A stretch of DNA of 64,000 nucleotides from Maylandia zebra (lineage: Eukaryota > Chordata > Actinopteri > Cichliformes > Cichlidae): positions 35,317,033-35,381,032 of the forward strand of contig NC_135170.1 of the NCBI RefSeq assembly GCF_041146795.1, read 5' to 3'. Each line of letters begins with the position of its first letter. The first letter of the stretch is position 1. Below, one piece after another: positions 1 to 20,331 of this stretch. A model generated the notes under the pieces. That model had not been told where the DNA came from. It ran no database searches and saw only the letters and a program-made list of their open reading frames with translations. Made by a program: the position numbers and the translations under genes.

Positions 1-548
1 TGTTCACCTGATCTGAACCCCATTGAGAACCTGTGGTCCATCATCAAATGTGAGATTTACAAGGAGGGAAAACAGTACACCTCTCTGAACAGTGTCTGGG
101 AGGCTGTGGTTGCTGCTGCACGCAATGTTGATGGTGAACAGATCAAAACACTGACAGAATCCATGGATGGCAGGCTTTTGAGTGTCCTTGCAAAGAAAGG
201 TGGCTATATTGGTCGCTGATTTGTTTTTGTTTTGTTTTTGAATGTCAGAAATGTATATTTGTGAATGTGGAGATGTTATATTGGTTTCACTGGTAAAAAT
301 AAATAATTGAAATGGGTATACATTTGTTTTTGTTAAGTTGCCTAATAATTATGCACAGTAACAGTCACCTGCACACACAGATATCCCCCTAAAATAGCTA
401 AAACTAAAAACAAACTAAAAACTACTTCCAAAAACATTCAGCTTTGATATTAATGAGTTTCTTGGGTTCATTGAGAACATGGTTGTTGTTCAATAATAAA
501 ATTATTCCTCAAAAATACAACTTTCCTAATAATTCTGCACTCCCTGTA
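1..548 (+). mobile_element. Tc1/mariner-like DNA transposon, 3' part
   Basis: Bases 1-219 read open to a stop and encode the last 72 residues of a Tc1/mariner transposase. The reading includes the DLNPIENLW block that carries the last part of the DDE catalytic core, and it ends at a TGA. The non-coding tail contains two related copies of a terminal motif, CCTAATAATTATGCAC near 340 and CCTAATAATTCTGCAC near 525. The outer one ends in CCCTGTA near 548, which I take as the right inverted-repeat end. The left half lies outside the window, so whether the transposase is intact cannot be judged. Confidence 0.85.
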
Positions 549-589
549 ACAGACCTCTCTGCATTGAATCATATCTGTTATTAACCTCT

Positions 590-860
590 GTCTCTCTTCC
601 ACAGCATGTCTTTATCCTGTCTTCCTTCTCTCACCCCAACCAATCACAGCAGATGGCCCCGCCCCTCCCTGAGCCTGGTTCTGCTGGAGGTTTCTTCCTG
701 TTAAAAGGGAGTTTTTCCTTCCCGCTGTCGCCAAAGTGCTTGCTCATAGAGGGTCATATGATTGTTGGGTTTTTCTCTGTATCTATGAAGCGCCTTGAGG
801 TGACTTTTGTTGTGATTTGGCGCTATATAAATAAAATTGAATTGAATTAAATTGAATTGA
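590..860 (+). mobile_element. Non-LTR retrotransposon 3' tail
   Basis: This is a common teleost 3'-UTR-like repeat that ends in GGCGCTATATAAATAAAATTG followed by iterated TTGAA units. Such short tandem tails are typical of LINE or LINE-mobilised SINE insertions. A diverged second copy lies at 32540-32770. No coding sequence remains, and I cannot assign the LINE clade with certainty. Confidence 0.6.
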
Positions 861-949
861 ATTTTCTCTGCAAAAGCATGCAGTTTCCTGTCAGTACTTT
901 TTGGCACAGACTGTACTCAGAGTTGGGCCTCTCTTATCCATAAAACAAT

Positions 950-1619
950 ATAATCATCAAATAGGCATTCAGATTATATATTTAAATCCCAACAAGGGAC
1001 AGACTGGCAGGCCAGAAACTGGCAACAGTGAAGGTGATGGCTTGGCTGAGGGCAGATGTCGGTGGAGGCGATGAGACACATCAGGTGAAAGATGCCCATC
1101 AAGGTTTTCTGTACTGTGCAATCTGCACGCCTTGGTACTGACGAGTGCTTGTTTGTGTTACAGCTGCCTTCCCAACAGCTTGAACCAGTCTGATGACTCG
1201 TGTTTCTGAAACACTCAGCTCGTCTGGCACCAACAACAATGCCACGTTCAAATTTAAATTACCTTTCTTCCTCATTCTGATGCTCAGTTTCAACCTCAGA
1301 AGGTCATCTTCATATATCTGCATACCTAAATGCATTGAACTGCAACCATGCGACTGTCTGTCGTAACAGGCAGCTGAACAGGTGTACCTAAAAGTGTCAT
1401 AAACACTGTTATCCTGATCTGCTGGAGCCTGTAAAGTACAGTACTGTGATAACAAAGGTGTGTTGCGTTTTCATAGCACAAAGCAGCAATGTGTCGTTGA
1501 AATACTCAAAGTGCTCAACACATGTGTTCGCATTTCTCCACAGAAACTGAGACACAGCTTGTACTACCCCCCAAAATAATTATTAAACAGAAAAATGCAC
1601 CAAGTTTAACAAGAACCTT
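950..1619. other. Intergenic stretch, no gene recognised
   Basis: A 118-codon open frame exists on the minus strand (1099-1455), but it shows no domain, signal peptide or splice context. I see no other structure here. Confidence 0.4.
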
Positions 1620-1875
1620 TTTTCTTGTTTCAGCTGTGTCAAACTGAGCGTGTGCAGAGGCTTTAATAACCTGCCAGCTGTCGTGCTAGGATCATTTAGC
1701 ATGATTTTTTTCAAATCATCTATCATCTCATTTAACCAGTGGATGTTTTCTTACTTTCAGTGCTGCCAACATGAATTTGCACTTTTGCATACACCCATTC
1801 AACTCTTGAACTCTATTGTGCTTTTAATCTGTTACTGGCAGATCCAGTTTGTCACTCCACAAAAAAACTCATTGT
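1620..1875 (+). repeat. Block repeated upstream of protease copies (copy 1)
   Basis: This segment (CAGCTGTGTCAAACTGAGCG... through ...TTACTGGCAGATCCAGTTTG) recurs in diverged form at about 19635-20005 and 34330-34705. Each copy lies 5' of a protease copy (A, B and C respectively), so it is probably part of the tandem duplication unit. It could instead be an interspersed repeat. No coding frame is shared between the copies. Confidence 0.5.
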
Positions 1876-1884
1876 CACAGTCTG

Positions 1885-2320
1885 GCAGAGGCAGACTGTA
1901 TGTATTATGAAAAGGACCTAAAATGCGGACACCATGAAACAAAAACTTAAATGTTAACAGAAAGCGAGCTGTTTATTAAGGCTGGTGAAAACATTACAAA
2001 ACAAAAGGCAGAGGAGAAGCTAAACAATAACCTAAACTGGGAGAGCTAAGATAACATAGAAACCCAAAACATGAACCCTAACATGGACACAAAAATACCT
2101 AGAGCACAGAACCTGCAAGCATGACACAAAGGACAACAAACGACCTGACAATGACACACTGAAAACAGAGGACTTAAATACACAGGAGGTGATTAGGGGA
2201 AGTGGGAACACATGGAGGAACAGCTGACTTACATGAGCCTAATGACAGGACAAGGGAAGTGAAACTAAATACAATGAACAAAGAACACACGACTCCTTCA
2301 AAATAAAACAGGAAACATGA
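1885..2320 (+). repeat. Unclassified interspersed repeat family
   Basis: A-rich sequence of alternating 'aaacctaaactggga'-type blocks that starts with TTTATTAAGGCTGG-like sequence and ends with AAAATAAAACAGGAAA. The same layout recurs at about 18835-19165, 35240-35490, 41810-42040, 42405-42545 and 49735-50200, all in the same orientation. No coding sequence or clear terminal inverted repeats were seen. Confidence 0.5.
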
Positions 2321-2625
2321 GACAGACAGACACATACACTGATATGCACACACTCATCCCCCCTCCCTTTCCAAATGCCTTCGACGCTTATTCCCTTCCG
2401 ATGCTGCACCCTTTACCCCCCCTGTTGCTTGTCATGTGTTTCTTTGGTGTATTAAGAGTTTTTTCATGTGCAGAGGTGTTTTTTTCTGTTCTCAAACTGA
2501 TCTCCCTTTTTGTTTTGTCTGGACACTAGACGTCGCACAGCTTCATCATGCAGCTCTTCAGAGCGGTACCGGGCTGATTTGGCTCCTCTGCTACAATAAA
2601 ATTTGCTTTCACAACAGCTTCACTT
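2321..2625 (+). repeat. Interspersed repeat related to 18260-18716
   Basis: It shares the block beginning GATATGCACACACTCATCCC with the longer repeat at 18260-18716 and has similar T-rich downstream sequence. It is likely a fragment of the same non-LTR retrotransposon 3' region. Confidence 0.45.
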
Positions 2626-2639
2626 TGTGATTTACCAGT

Positions 2640-3139
2640 TTACCAGCAATGTAAACTGCTGGTAAACTGTTTACCAGCAATGTCTGTAAACATATATTCA
2701 GTCTCCCACCGGTGCTGAAAGGCTCTGTTTTCAGAATCAACTTTTCTCTTCGCCATTGTGAGCAGCTAGCTTCGCAATAACTGAAGTTTGACTTGATTGA
2801 TGCGGGAATGTTCCCAGGTAGCCTAGTGTTCGGCAAAGAAGGCTGCAGCACTGCATTATGGGATCTGTTGTTTGTGTGTTATTAGCACCGCATATTGCCG
2901 GGCCATACATAACAGTAATAAAAAATCTATATAAAATGATCTCGCAGGCCGGATATGAATGTATGCCGGGCCGTGTGTTGCCCACGAGCCTTGAGTTTGA
3001 CACATGTGCTCTAGATGAAGACCCCGCTCAACCTCTCATTTGCATTCCTGAACAAAGGCAGCACCCTCCTGTAAAGCAGCAACCGGAGAAGATGAAATCC
3101 GAAATAACTTCGAAATAAATAACTTTGGTCTTCGTGTAC
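2640..3139. other. Intergenic repeat debris
   Basis: The TTTACCAG/CTGGTAAA units near 2640-2685 form short direct and inverted repeats. The part around 2880-3010 resembles the G/C-rich end of fish hAT-type repeats (GCCGGGCC runs, GAGTTTGACACATGTG). No gene is recognised. Confidence 0.35.
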
Positions 3140-4300
3140 AAGCTCTAGTTGGTTTGCTTAGCACCACGGGTGATCAAGGACGGACAGAACTAAATTGTGG
3201 CTCCTATGTTGATCGCCTGCTTGAACAGTTGCCTGCAGAGCATTGTAGTCACTTTAAACGGCATGTTTATAGGAAACAAGGAGAAATGACGTATAACTTA
3301 CCTTTCTTATCGTGGTTGCAAATGGAGTGCAGGTGTCAACCAAGAAAGGACAGTCCTGTTTCGTCCTTCAGCCAGCCACGAGCTGCCTGTAAGTACACCT
3401 CTCCACTTGCAACAATATTACATGGGGCAAATACATCTGATGATCCTGTACAGGCAGCACAACCCATCCTAATGATTAAGGCTACATGTGCTGCTGCTCA
3501 CCTGAACACCGCATCAGTAAGTGTCCTGAGTTTATTCACAAGACAAAGGATGAGAAAATAAACCGGGTAAAGAGGAACAAACGGTTTTGGCATTGTGCTA
3601 GGACTCATCAGGCTGCAAAGTGTGATCTGAGGAAAGCATGTGTCACCTGCATGGGACGACATCTACAGATCCTGTGTGAGGTAAATCAGAGACCTAGAAC
3701 TGAAATTAATCCTGTAGTGAGGACGTTGTATTTTGATATACTGTTGACTGTCCTACTGTACTATTAAAAGTTGTGAAAGTGCTCCTGTGTAATGGCATAT
3801 GACATATGCAGTATTTGATGATGGCTCCCAACGTACCATGCTTCTGACATCAGCAGCTCAGCCACCTAACTGGGAAAGCTGAGAATTTGTCACTTAGACC
3901 TGTCCGTCAACATGTTGAAACTATTCAGATTTTTTCTGTAAGTTTCAGGATCTCTTCCACTGCACACCCAGAGAAACACCCGTATTCTCTCTCCAAAGGA
4001 ATTACAAACATCTTCAAGGCATCTCATTATCAGCTGTTAACAAAGCAGCTCGACTACTGCTCATAGGCTCAGATCATACTCGCCTCATCACGCCTACTGC
4101 ACCAGTTAGCCATGGTCCATATGGCTCTCCTGCTGTGGTCAAAACCTGCTTAGGATGGACACTCCAAGGTCCGATCACAGACTTCCAATCACAGAGCAGT
4201 TCAGCGCAAGCCCAGTGTTTGTTCACATCTTTCAGTTCAGGTGTGCTCCAGCACAACCTTGTGTCCGCTATTGGCTCTGAGTCCGTTCAACCACCTCCTA
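3140..4300 (+). pseudogene. Degraded BEL/Pao retrotransposon gag-protease
   Basis: Several broken frames read like successive parts of a BEL/Pao polyprotein. About 3154-3500 looks like the gag part with the LLEQLPAEHCSHFKRHVY stretch. About 3486-3700 holds a Cys/His-rich knuckle region (CPEF..., CARTHQAAKCDLRKACVTC). About 4045-4260 reads LLIGSDHTRLITPTAP followed by GPYGSPAVVKTCLGWTLQGP, which matches the conserved segment between protease and reverse transcriptase in BEL elements. Stops and frame changes lie between the blocks, no LTRs were found, and RT, RNase H and integrase are missing. A Pro/Ser-rich frame follows to about 4575 and may or may not belong to the element. The family call is from recognised motifs, not from a search. 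Confidence 0.65.
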
Positions 4301-4762
4301 CTCTACCATCAACAGTTTCCACATCGTCGCCTGCAGTTCCACCATCACCAGCTCCACCGCCTGTGGCTGCCATTCCCCCACAGGTCAGTGAACCGCCCGG
4401 TCCTGCCTCTGCCAAGCCCCGTACACTGGGCCCTGCAAAACTGCCCGATGGTCTGCAGTTATGTACATGCGGCTGCATCCCACAAAGTTGGCATTTGGAC
4501 CAGCTTCATCGCCACCGCTGGCTACACGATCAGCCCCTGAACTGTTTGGCCTTATCAATTACACCTATCACATGATCTGTCTCCATCCAGAACAAACCAA
4601 AGAAGCTGCTGAGAAAAAGCTCTATCGCAAAATCTACTCCATGAGAAAAAAGGATGAGTTCAAGTGCTTCCTCACCTTTTCTCTCAGACACCACCGGAGG
4701 TAGGAAAAAAGAAAAGATGATAAGAGGGCAGAGCACATGTGGAAGAGCACAGTGGGTGAGCA

Positions 4763-5091
4763 AATGGTAAATGGCCTGTATTTGTATAGCGCTTTTCTAG
4801 TCCCTAAGGACCCCAAAGCGCTTTACATATCCAGTCATCCACCCATTCACACACACATTCACACACTGGTGATGGCAGCTACATTGTAGCCACAGCCACC
4901 CTGGGGCGCACTGACAGAGGCGAGGCTGCCGGACACTGGCGCCACCGGGCCCTCTGACCATCACCAGTAGGCAACGGGTGAAGTGTCTTTGCCCAAGGAC
5001 ACAACGACCGAGACTGTCCAAGCCGGGGCTCGAACCGGCAACCTTCCGATTACAAGGCGAACTCCCAACTCTTGAGCCACGATCGCCCCGG
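4763..5091 (-). mobile_element. tRNA-derived SINE (family 1), full-length
   Basis: Read on the minus strand, the head at 5091 begins GGGGCGATCGTGGCTCAAG. It carries a Pol III A box (TGGCTCAAGAGTTGG) and a B box (GGTTGCCGGTTCGAGCCCC), the internal promoter of tRNA-derived SINEs. The tail ends in AAAGCGCTATACAAATACAG and GGCCATTTACC. Related copies lie at 61458-61677 (-), 13840-14005 (-, partial) and 63545-63650 (+, tail only). Confidence 0.8.
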
Positions 5092-5099
5092 GGTAGCTC

Positions 5100-5540
5100 A
5101 CTGGAATGAGAGGGTGAGTGTATGCCGAATTTTTTTTGACTGTTGTTTCTCACACTAACTTTAACACGAGCGCCCCGGGATTAACCTGGAGGCTATTTTA
5201 GGGACTCTCTCCGTGAGTGACGTAGTTAAAGACTGTGCGAGTGGATGTGTTCAGACCTGATTTTAGATAAAATAAAGTATCGTTCAAATTCCTCCGCTGT
5301 GCAAATTTGGAAAGAAATCTGAATCTTTATTATCTGAAGCATCAGGGAAAAAACCTGCACGCGCCACAGTGTGTGAAAGATGTCTGTGAGGTTGGTGTTC
5401 ACTGAGTGACAGATTAGTATCAGACTAATGTCATTACACAGGAATGTTGACAGGTGAGATTCACCTGCTGATGTTCTGCCATTGTTCTTCCTGTACATGT
5501 CAGCTGAAGGTCTCATAGTGATCTGGGACTGTAAAGGACA
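5100..5540. other. Intergenic stretch
   Basis: No gene recognised. The 5340-5540 part resembles 61690-61875 (...AGGTTGGTGTTCACTGA... and TTGTTCTTCCTGT), so it is a repeat shared by the upstream regions of gene A and copy D. A minus-strand open frame of 210 codons covers 5226-5858 but lies in this repeat. Confidence 0.4.
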
Positions 5541-5810
5541 CAAAATGAAATGTCTCATGGAGGGGGGAGTCAGAGAGGCTGAGATGATCTGAGAGGAGGA
5601 GGGAGGGGGGATATACCGGACAGAGGACGATGAAGATGGAGCTGCCAGGCAGGAGGAGAAGAGATAGACGTGAGCGAAGAATCTTGGATGTAGTGAAGGA
5701 GGACATGTGGCGGGGTGGAGTGACAGAGGATGATGCTGGGATAGGAGGACAGGAGGAGGTGGAGGCAGATGATCTGCTGTGGTGACCTCTAAAGGGAGCA
5801 GGAGGAAGAA
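5540..5810 (+). mobile_element. RTE-like LINE 3' end fragment
   Basis: Matches the pattern of a fish LINE 3' terminus. The blocks GGAGCTGCCAGGCAGGAGGA, TGTAGTGAAGGAGGACATG and TGACAGAGGATGATGCTGGG are followed by GCAGATGATCTGCTGTGGTG. The related fragments at 37390-37620, 50985-51270 and 62090-62795 have the same order and orientation. All are truncated and frame-broken. Assignment to an RTE-type clade is by recollection of the C-terminal sequence and is tentative. Confidence 0.55.
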
Positions 5811-5884
5811 GACAACAGGTTTATAGTTTATGGGTTTATGACCAGTGACTTTGCTCACATGCGGGGTCCCTCAAGAGTCCAATC

Positions 5885-6110
5885 TTGGTCCACCTCTTTT
5901 TTTTCCTCTTAGAAGTAGAGGACACGCTTATGTTCCATCCATCTTATCCTTTTCAGGGTGACAGGGGCCTATCCCAGGGCTCCATGGTACACCTGGACAG
6001 GTCGCAGGCTGTTGCAGGACTAACACATAGAGACAGACAACCAGTCACACTCACATCTATGAGCAATGTAGAGTTACCAATTACAGCTTTTATTCACATG
6101 TCAGTCTAAA
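5885..6110 (+). repeat. Common teleost interspersed repeat fragment
   Basis: Contains the run CCATCCATCTTATCCTTTTC, then CAGGGTGACAGGGGCC, then TACACCTGGACAGGTCGC, and ends with the AACACATAGAGACAGACAAC block. This order is familiar from abundant fish repeats. It is non-coding here. Confidence 0.5.
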
Positions 6111-6599
6111 ACAGCATCAGTGTTGAGAGTCCAGCTAACACAACTTTTAATACTCCTTTTCTAAACATTGATACGTTATCTTAAAATCCTGAAAGAGCCT
6201 CAGTTGTGCCAAAAGCCTGATTTAATGAGCAAAAATTTTGGTACACTGATGAACAGCTAGCTTACATCGTATTTCTGATTGTGCTGCTGAATAGTACTGA
6301 GCTTCTCAAGATCAGCTGAAGCAAAATGACTTCAGGAAATCAGGGGATGCAGATAAAATGCATTAAGGCTGCCACGCAGACACTGGAGAAACTCAGGTGC
6401 TGACCATAGTTTCTGACCCAAGAATAAATCCGTGCGTAACTCTACGCAGGAGGTCCATCAGGTTACCGGGAATAGAAAATATTGTGTGTTTTTTTGTTGG
6501 AGTGAAATCATGATTCCTCTTATTCCGAGTCACCCCTCTCACGTCGCCCACATTGGCTTCTTTGCTTTTCCACTGTGTCTGATGTGAGGAAAATCAGGT

Positions 6600-6723
6600 G
6601 AGCTGCAATGTTGGGCGTGTCGTCAGACAGGTGTTGGTGTGGGATGCACCGCAGACAGAGAGGAGGAGGAGAGAGGAAGGTTATTTATGCCTCAGCAGGT
6701 CTGGAGGTATGGATCTTACAGCG
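6600..6723 (+). promoter_or_regulatory. Proximal promoter and 5' leader of protease gene A
   Basis: The 120 bp before the ATG are strongly conserved before copies C (37634-37771) and D (63830-63955). The shared blocks are GTTGGG(C/T)GTGTCGTCAGACAGG, a GAGAGGAGGAGGAGAGAGGA purine tract, a TATA-like TTATTTATGCC (6681-6691; GTATTTAAGCC in copy D), then CTCAGCAGGTCTGGA and GGATCTTACAG(C/T)G directly before the ATG. Spacing puts the likely transcription start near 6710, giving a very short leader. The TATA and start-site assignments are inference from conservation and spacing. Confidence 0.6.
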
Positions 6724-15959
<9,236 letters not shown>

Positions 15960-16239
15960 AGAACCCAAACTTGATTCACATGATGTGATGGACACAGATG
16001 AATGTGAACAAGCTTGACTTTGAGACTTTACAGGCTTAAAACTTTGTCTGCTAATCTTTGAGTTTATTTGTAACTGGTTATCTAAGAGTTCAGTGGTGAA
16101 GCTGTGGAGGATCAAATTGGACGTGAAATTCTACTTGATGAATTATCATCACAATTAGAAGTGGCTGTCAAGTCCGTCTCAGGGCCTTTCTCAGAGCCAG
16201 AATTACAGACCATGTACATGCTAACATGGGCACTCCATC

Positions 16240-16709
16240 GTGGATGTTCAAGGCTTGGGAAATCTTTTTGTAGCCTAAGCCTGCCTTAAATTTCTCAATA
16301 ACTTTATCCCTGACCTGTCTGGTGTGTTCTTTGGACTTCATGGTGTTGTTGCTCCCAATATTCTCTTAGACAACCTCTGAGCCGTCACAGAGCAGCTGTA
16401 TTTGTACTGACATTAGATTACACACAGGTGCACTTTATTTAGTCATTAGCACTCATCAGGCAATGTCTATGGGCAACTGACTGCACTCAGACCAAAGGGG
16501 CTGAATAATTACACACACCCCACTTTGCAGTTATTTATTTGTAGAAAATGTTTGGAATCATGTATGATTTTCGTTCCACTTCTCACGTGTGCACCACTTT
16601 GTGTTGGTCTTTCACGTGGAATTCCAATAAAATTTATTCATGTTTGTGGCTGTAATGTGACAAAATGTGGGAAAGTTCAAGGGGGCCGAATACTTTTGTA
16701 AGCCACTGT
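16240..16709. mobile_element. Non-autonomous Tc1-like element fragment
   Basis: Matches a familiar fish DNA-transposon tail: CACAGGTGCACTTTATTTAG, GGGGCTGAATAATTACACAC, TTTTCGTTCCACTTC, and finally AAGTTCAAGGGGGCCGAATA with a terminus at CCACTGTA. The end abuts a TA, the expected Tc1 target, and on the far side the Polinton remnant begins in mid-frame, so this element cut into it. No transposase remains. Confidence 0.65.
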
Positions 16710-16877
16710 ATGTTCTTGGCAGCTGAGACCCCGCTTTACGAAAGGAGTTACAAATTGGAAGAATTTTGAAAAAATAGATGCTAACCCGCACCCAGAAATA
16801 AGCGGAGCACCTGAGAACCCGGGCATGCCATTACCAGCCTGAAATTCATAATATTTTATGAATCTATTATTATCCAT
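16710..16877 (-). pseudogene. Polinton/Maverick pX-like capsid-associated protein fragment
   Basis: The minus-strand frame starts at 16877. Its N-terminal part has the Tyr-Tyr...Gln-Ala-Gly-x-Gly...Phe-x-Gly-Ala pattern, then a Gly-rich hydrophobic stretch and Pro-Phe-x-Lys-Arg-Gly, as in the small pX-type proteins of Polintons and related adintoviruses. The frame is cut by the Tc1-like terminus at about 16709, so the C-terminus is lost. The assignment rests on motif resemblance and on the neighbouring capsid-like and integrase remnants in the same orientation. Confidence 0.45.
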
Positions 16878-17131
16878 ATTGTTTATGAATTACGACAGAT
16901 CCTCAATAGGCCGGAAATGTAGCTTAACTATTGTTTTATTGTAGGTAAAGTTCACAGTTTCCTTCTGATCCGTTTTGATTTCAATATGAATATTTTCGAT
17001 ATGGTTCCGACACTGGTATGTAATCTGGTTTGTTAAAACTCAGTGTAACGACATCTCCATAGGTACCCTGTATTTTGACAGCATGCAGCAGAAGCAAATA
17101 GATGTCACCAACAAGCTATGGCGTCACAATG

Positions 17132-17665
17132 TCAGAATAACAAAAGAAATGGTAACAGCCAGCCGTTATATCCGCGGGATACAGGGCAAACTTGCGCTCG
17201 AAAATTAACCAGACCCCTAGTGTGACACCAAGCATATATGCAAGGGGGGGGATAAACTCTGAGATGATATATTCCACCAGATGAAAATTCAGACTTTTTC
17301 TGAATTGGGTTATATTTGAGAAAAATATCAAATTCAATACGTCTAAGGCAGGCATCATCAATCTGTGATCTCAGCATGTTAGGATCCTCATAAAAACCAT
17401 AAAAAAATATTTTTTGCTTATCAACATCAGCGGGCTTCTGCTCTGCATCACTCTTTTTCCTCCATTCAAAGTATGCCATATCATTTGGAAGATTGAACCA
17501 TGTATAGGGATAGGAAATTTTAATGACAGCCACCTCCCAGGGCCCATCGAGATAGAGATACTGGGCGAGATCCTCACGGAAACTGCTACTCGTGTTATTT
17601 TTAAATACATTTAGGCTAGCGTTTGAAGGTAGTGTTACGTAAAAGCCTTGAGACCTGAGAGTCAT
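17132..17665 (-). pseudogene. Polinton/Maverick penton-like capsid protein remnant
   Basis: A 177-codon minus-strand frame opens with the pattern GFYVTLPSNAS, then an Asn-Thr...Phe segment and LDGPWEVAVIKISYPYTW, typical of the single-jelly-roll penton-type protein encoded by Polintons/adintoviruses. Similarity seems to fade in the last third, and overlapping frames suggest frameshifts near 17360. It lies between the pX-like fragment and the integrase fragment, all on the minus strand. It is likely a dead remnant. Confidence 0.55.
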
Positions 17666-17700
17666 GTCACCAGCATGAAATGAGGTGGAAGGTTTTTATT

Positions 17701-18081
17701 TTAGGTTTTTAAGGTCACTGGCTTTAATCCAGCTATTAAACTTTTCAGGCCAGTTTCCCCATTTGACAGGAAATACATTTGCCCCCTCTGTTTACGTTTT
17801 GTCAGAATGCTCTCTATATGATACAGCTTACCCACAACCACATTGATTTTCTGTGGCTCATGCTCGTAAAAACCACAGATAATTAGTTCCCCATCGTAAT
17901 CTTTGATTTTACAAACCGGAGGATCCCTAGGTATGCATTGGTCTATAGTGAATATTTCATCCGTGAAAGTCTGTTCATAGCGTTTATCAAACACACCTCT
18001 AACTTGAGACAATCTCACGTGATCTCCCTTTTTAAATTTCATGAGCTTATTTCTGGAACAAATAGAAAAAGTGCCATACAT
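17701..18081 (-). pseudogene. Polinton/Maverick integrase C-terminal fragment
   Basis: A 126-codon minus-strand frame reads KFKKGDHVRLSQVRGVFDK, then TFTDEIFTI and PPVCKIKDYDGE, and ends with FYEHEPQKI. This is the chromo/SH3-like C-terminal tail of Polinton-type retroviral-like (rve) integrases. The catalytic DDE core that should precede it is absent upstream of 18081, where LINE sequence begins. It is therefore a truncated remnant. Confidence 0.6.
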
Positions 18082-18089
18082 TCGGCGCC

Positions 18090-18716
18090 AGCTGCAGTCT
18101 CAAGGCTGGAGCCCAACAAAAACACCCTGATAACGACTGTTTAGTCTGTACCTTCTCATTCCATGCAAGGCCACCTGGGTTGGCTGGAAGACTGTTTTTA
18201 CCTAGCCTGGCAGGGCGAAGGACACTGTCTCAGCTGAACTATGGACACACACACACACACATACATATACAGTGATATGCACACACTCATCCCCCCTCCC
18301 TTTCCAAATGCCTTCGAATCTTGTTCCCTCCTGAGAACACGGCGAGTCTGAGCCCGCGCTGGAATGGTAGCGCTGGGCAGGATGGCTGCTGTGTTTGCTT
18401 CGGATTACTCTTCACCCCCCACCCGACCCTGTGGCTGGTCGCGTGCTCCATAATGTTGTGCTGTGGACATTTATGTGCTTCTTTGTGCAGAGGAGTTTTT
18501 TTGTTTTCTGTTCTCATGCTGTCCTCCCAGGAGCCCAGCATGAGCAGAGCTCTCTTTTTTCCTCTTGTACTTTCCCATTGTAGTGTATATTTCAGTGTTT
18601 TTCTGTAACGCTACCGATCTCTGACCTGTATCCCCATGTAATGTCTGTGTTGTGTGTGTGCAACCTGCACGTGGCGAATAAAGCTTTGATTGATTGATTG
18701 ATTGATTAAATACTAG
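18090..18716 (+). mobile_element. LINE 3' region with (TTGA)n tail
   Basis: Ends with CACGTGGCGAATAAAGCTTT followed by GATT repeats (18690-18712), a LINE-type 3' microsatellite tail. The body contains CACTGTCTCAGCTGAACTATG. No long coding frame is visible. A fragment of the same family lies at 2321-2625. Confidence 0.6.
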
Positions 18717-18834
18717 TGGTGTGTTCTCTCAATGTACTTGACTGGGGGAACGATGATGACTGGTAACATCCACATATCTCCAAGTATTTACAGCCGTGAA
18801 ATATCTGCTCGATGGTGTTACACCCCGGCCTAGG

Positions 18835-19165
18835 CAACCGGCGTGCAACGCAAGAAAATAAAAATAAGGAAAAGACACACGAGAAAAAAAACACTAAGGC
18901 TCTCCACCAAAATCCCAAAACAAAAGTATTGACAAATCCATTCACAGCTATTTACAACAAACTATTTATTTACAACACAGGGGGAGATCGCGACCATGAC
19001 ATACTGAAACACAAGGCTTAAATACATAGAAGGAGCAATCAGGGAATGGACCACAGGAGGGAAACACAGCTGGGGCAAATTAGACCTGACGAGACAAGGA
19101 AACGTAAACTGAACACACTGAGATAACACAGACTTTCAAAGTAAAGCAGGAAATACATGACAGTC
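18835..19165 (+). repeat. Unclassified interspersed repeat family (copy 2)
   Basis: Same A-rich layout as 1885-2320: CTATTTATTTACAACACAGG near the start, GGCTTAAATACATAGAAGGA in the middle and AAAGTAAAGCAGGAAATAC at the end. Confidence 0.5.
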
Positions 19166-19634
19166 ACGCAAAAAACAAAACACTGACAACACCGAAACGT
19201 AACAATGGGCATAAGTGAGGCGGTGGACCCTGAAGACTTGCCGGGTGTCTGGTTTGGAGATTCCCAGGGAGATTCGCGAGGCCCGGGTATGAGTTCCATC
19301 CTTGAGGGGATGACGGTGGCGGGGTCGCTGGAGGCAGTGTGGCCACATTTGCCGGCAGGCTCGGGGGAGGCATAGTTTCAGAGCAAGGCTCGAACCAGGC
19401 ATGAGCAGCAAGGGCTCTGAAGCTTATGTTCAGGTTCATTTATGATCTTAGGTATTTTATTGTGAGTTTTCTCACTTGATTATTAGATTCCCTCTTGTGT
19501 CTTTGCCCTGTGTGTCTGTTTATATATGTTGTGTGAGCCCTTGCGTCTTGTTTCCCTCCTTGTGTTCCATTCCAGATAAACACTCCTCTACCTCACTAAC
19601 CCCCTAAAACGAGTGAACATACAAAACCGTAACA

Positions 19635-20005
19635 AGTTTATTCTTACTAAGAAACTTGCTTATGTATGTTACATTCTTTGTTGTTACTTTTTCATCTCAA
19701 TAAACTTGCTGTGTGTTTCAGGTGTGTCAAACTCCGCGTGTGCAAGCGCCGGCTCTTCACTTGCACTTTAATAACCTTTTTTTTGGCAGCCTTTAATAAC
19801 CTACTTATGTAAACAACGTCTCATACAATCTCTGTTGACCTCATTTGTTTATCATCTATCGTCTCCTTTAACCAGTGGAATTGTTTCATCCTCAGGGCCT
19901 CTCCTGGCACTACAAACATGAATCTGCACTTCTGCATACCTGTGAACTCACCTGTGCTTAACTGTTCCTTATTCTGATTCTAATCTTTTACTGGTAGATC
20001 CAGTT
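19635..20005 (+). repeat. Block repeated upstream of protease copies (copy 2)
   Basis: Shares TTTATTCTTACTAAGAA, CTCAATAAACTTGCTGTGTG and TTTCAGGTGTGTCAAACTC with 34330-34705 and, in part, 1620-1875. Here it lies 330 bp before the truncated copy B. Confidence 0.5.
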
Positions 20006-20331
20006 TGCCGACAGACATGAAAGCATTGTTCCAGGAAATCATCTTTTACATAACAGTTTCCAAAAATACACTGATCACATGATGGCCAGAACAAGCCAAA
20101 GAACCTGCTGAGACAAAGGTACTGTGCAGAAGGGAGTATGGCTCTTTAACCCTTTAACAACCTGCTAAACCAAACGGTTGAGAATCATTTTAGGAAGGCA
20201 TATTTTTTTGACATGTGATAGATGAATGAAATTTAATGTTTGATTTTTTTTTTTAAAGTGCTCCACCAAACGGTTGATTTGTCACTTTATGGTGCTAATG
20301 CAAACATTAACCTAAATGTTATTAAAAGCTT

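Noticed and set aside
1099..1455. 118-codon minus-strand open frame
   Set aside because: No domain, signal, splice or promoter context, and composition like the surrounding non-coding DNA.
4135..4575. Pro-rich 146-codon frame as a host gene
   Set aside because: Its first part is the BEL/Pao segment; the Pro/Ser-rich rest has no start, signal or splice evidence of its own.
5226..5858. 210-codon minus-strand open frame
   Set aside because: It overlaps a duplicated upstream repeat and an antisense LINE fragment; the Ser/Pro-rich stretch is the reverse of a GA-rich LINE tail.
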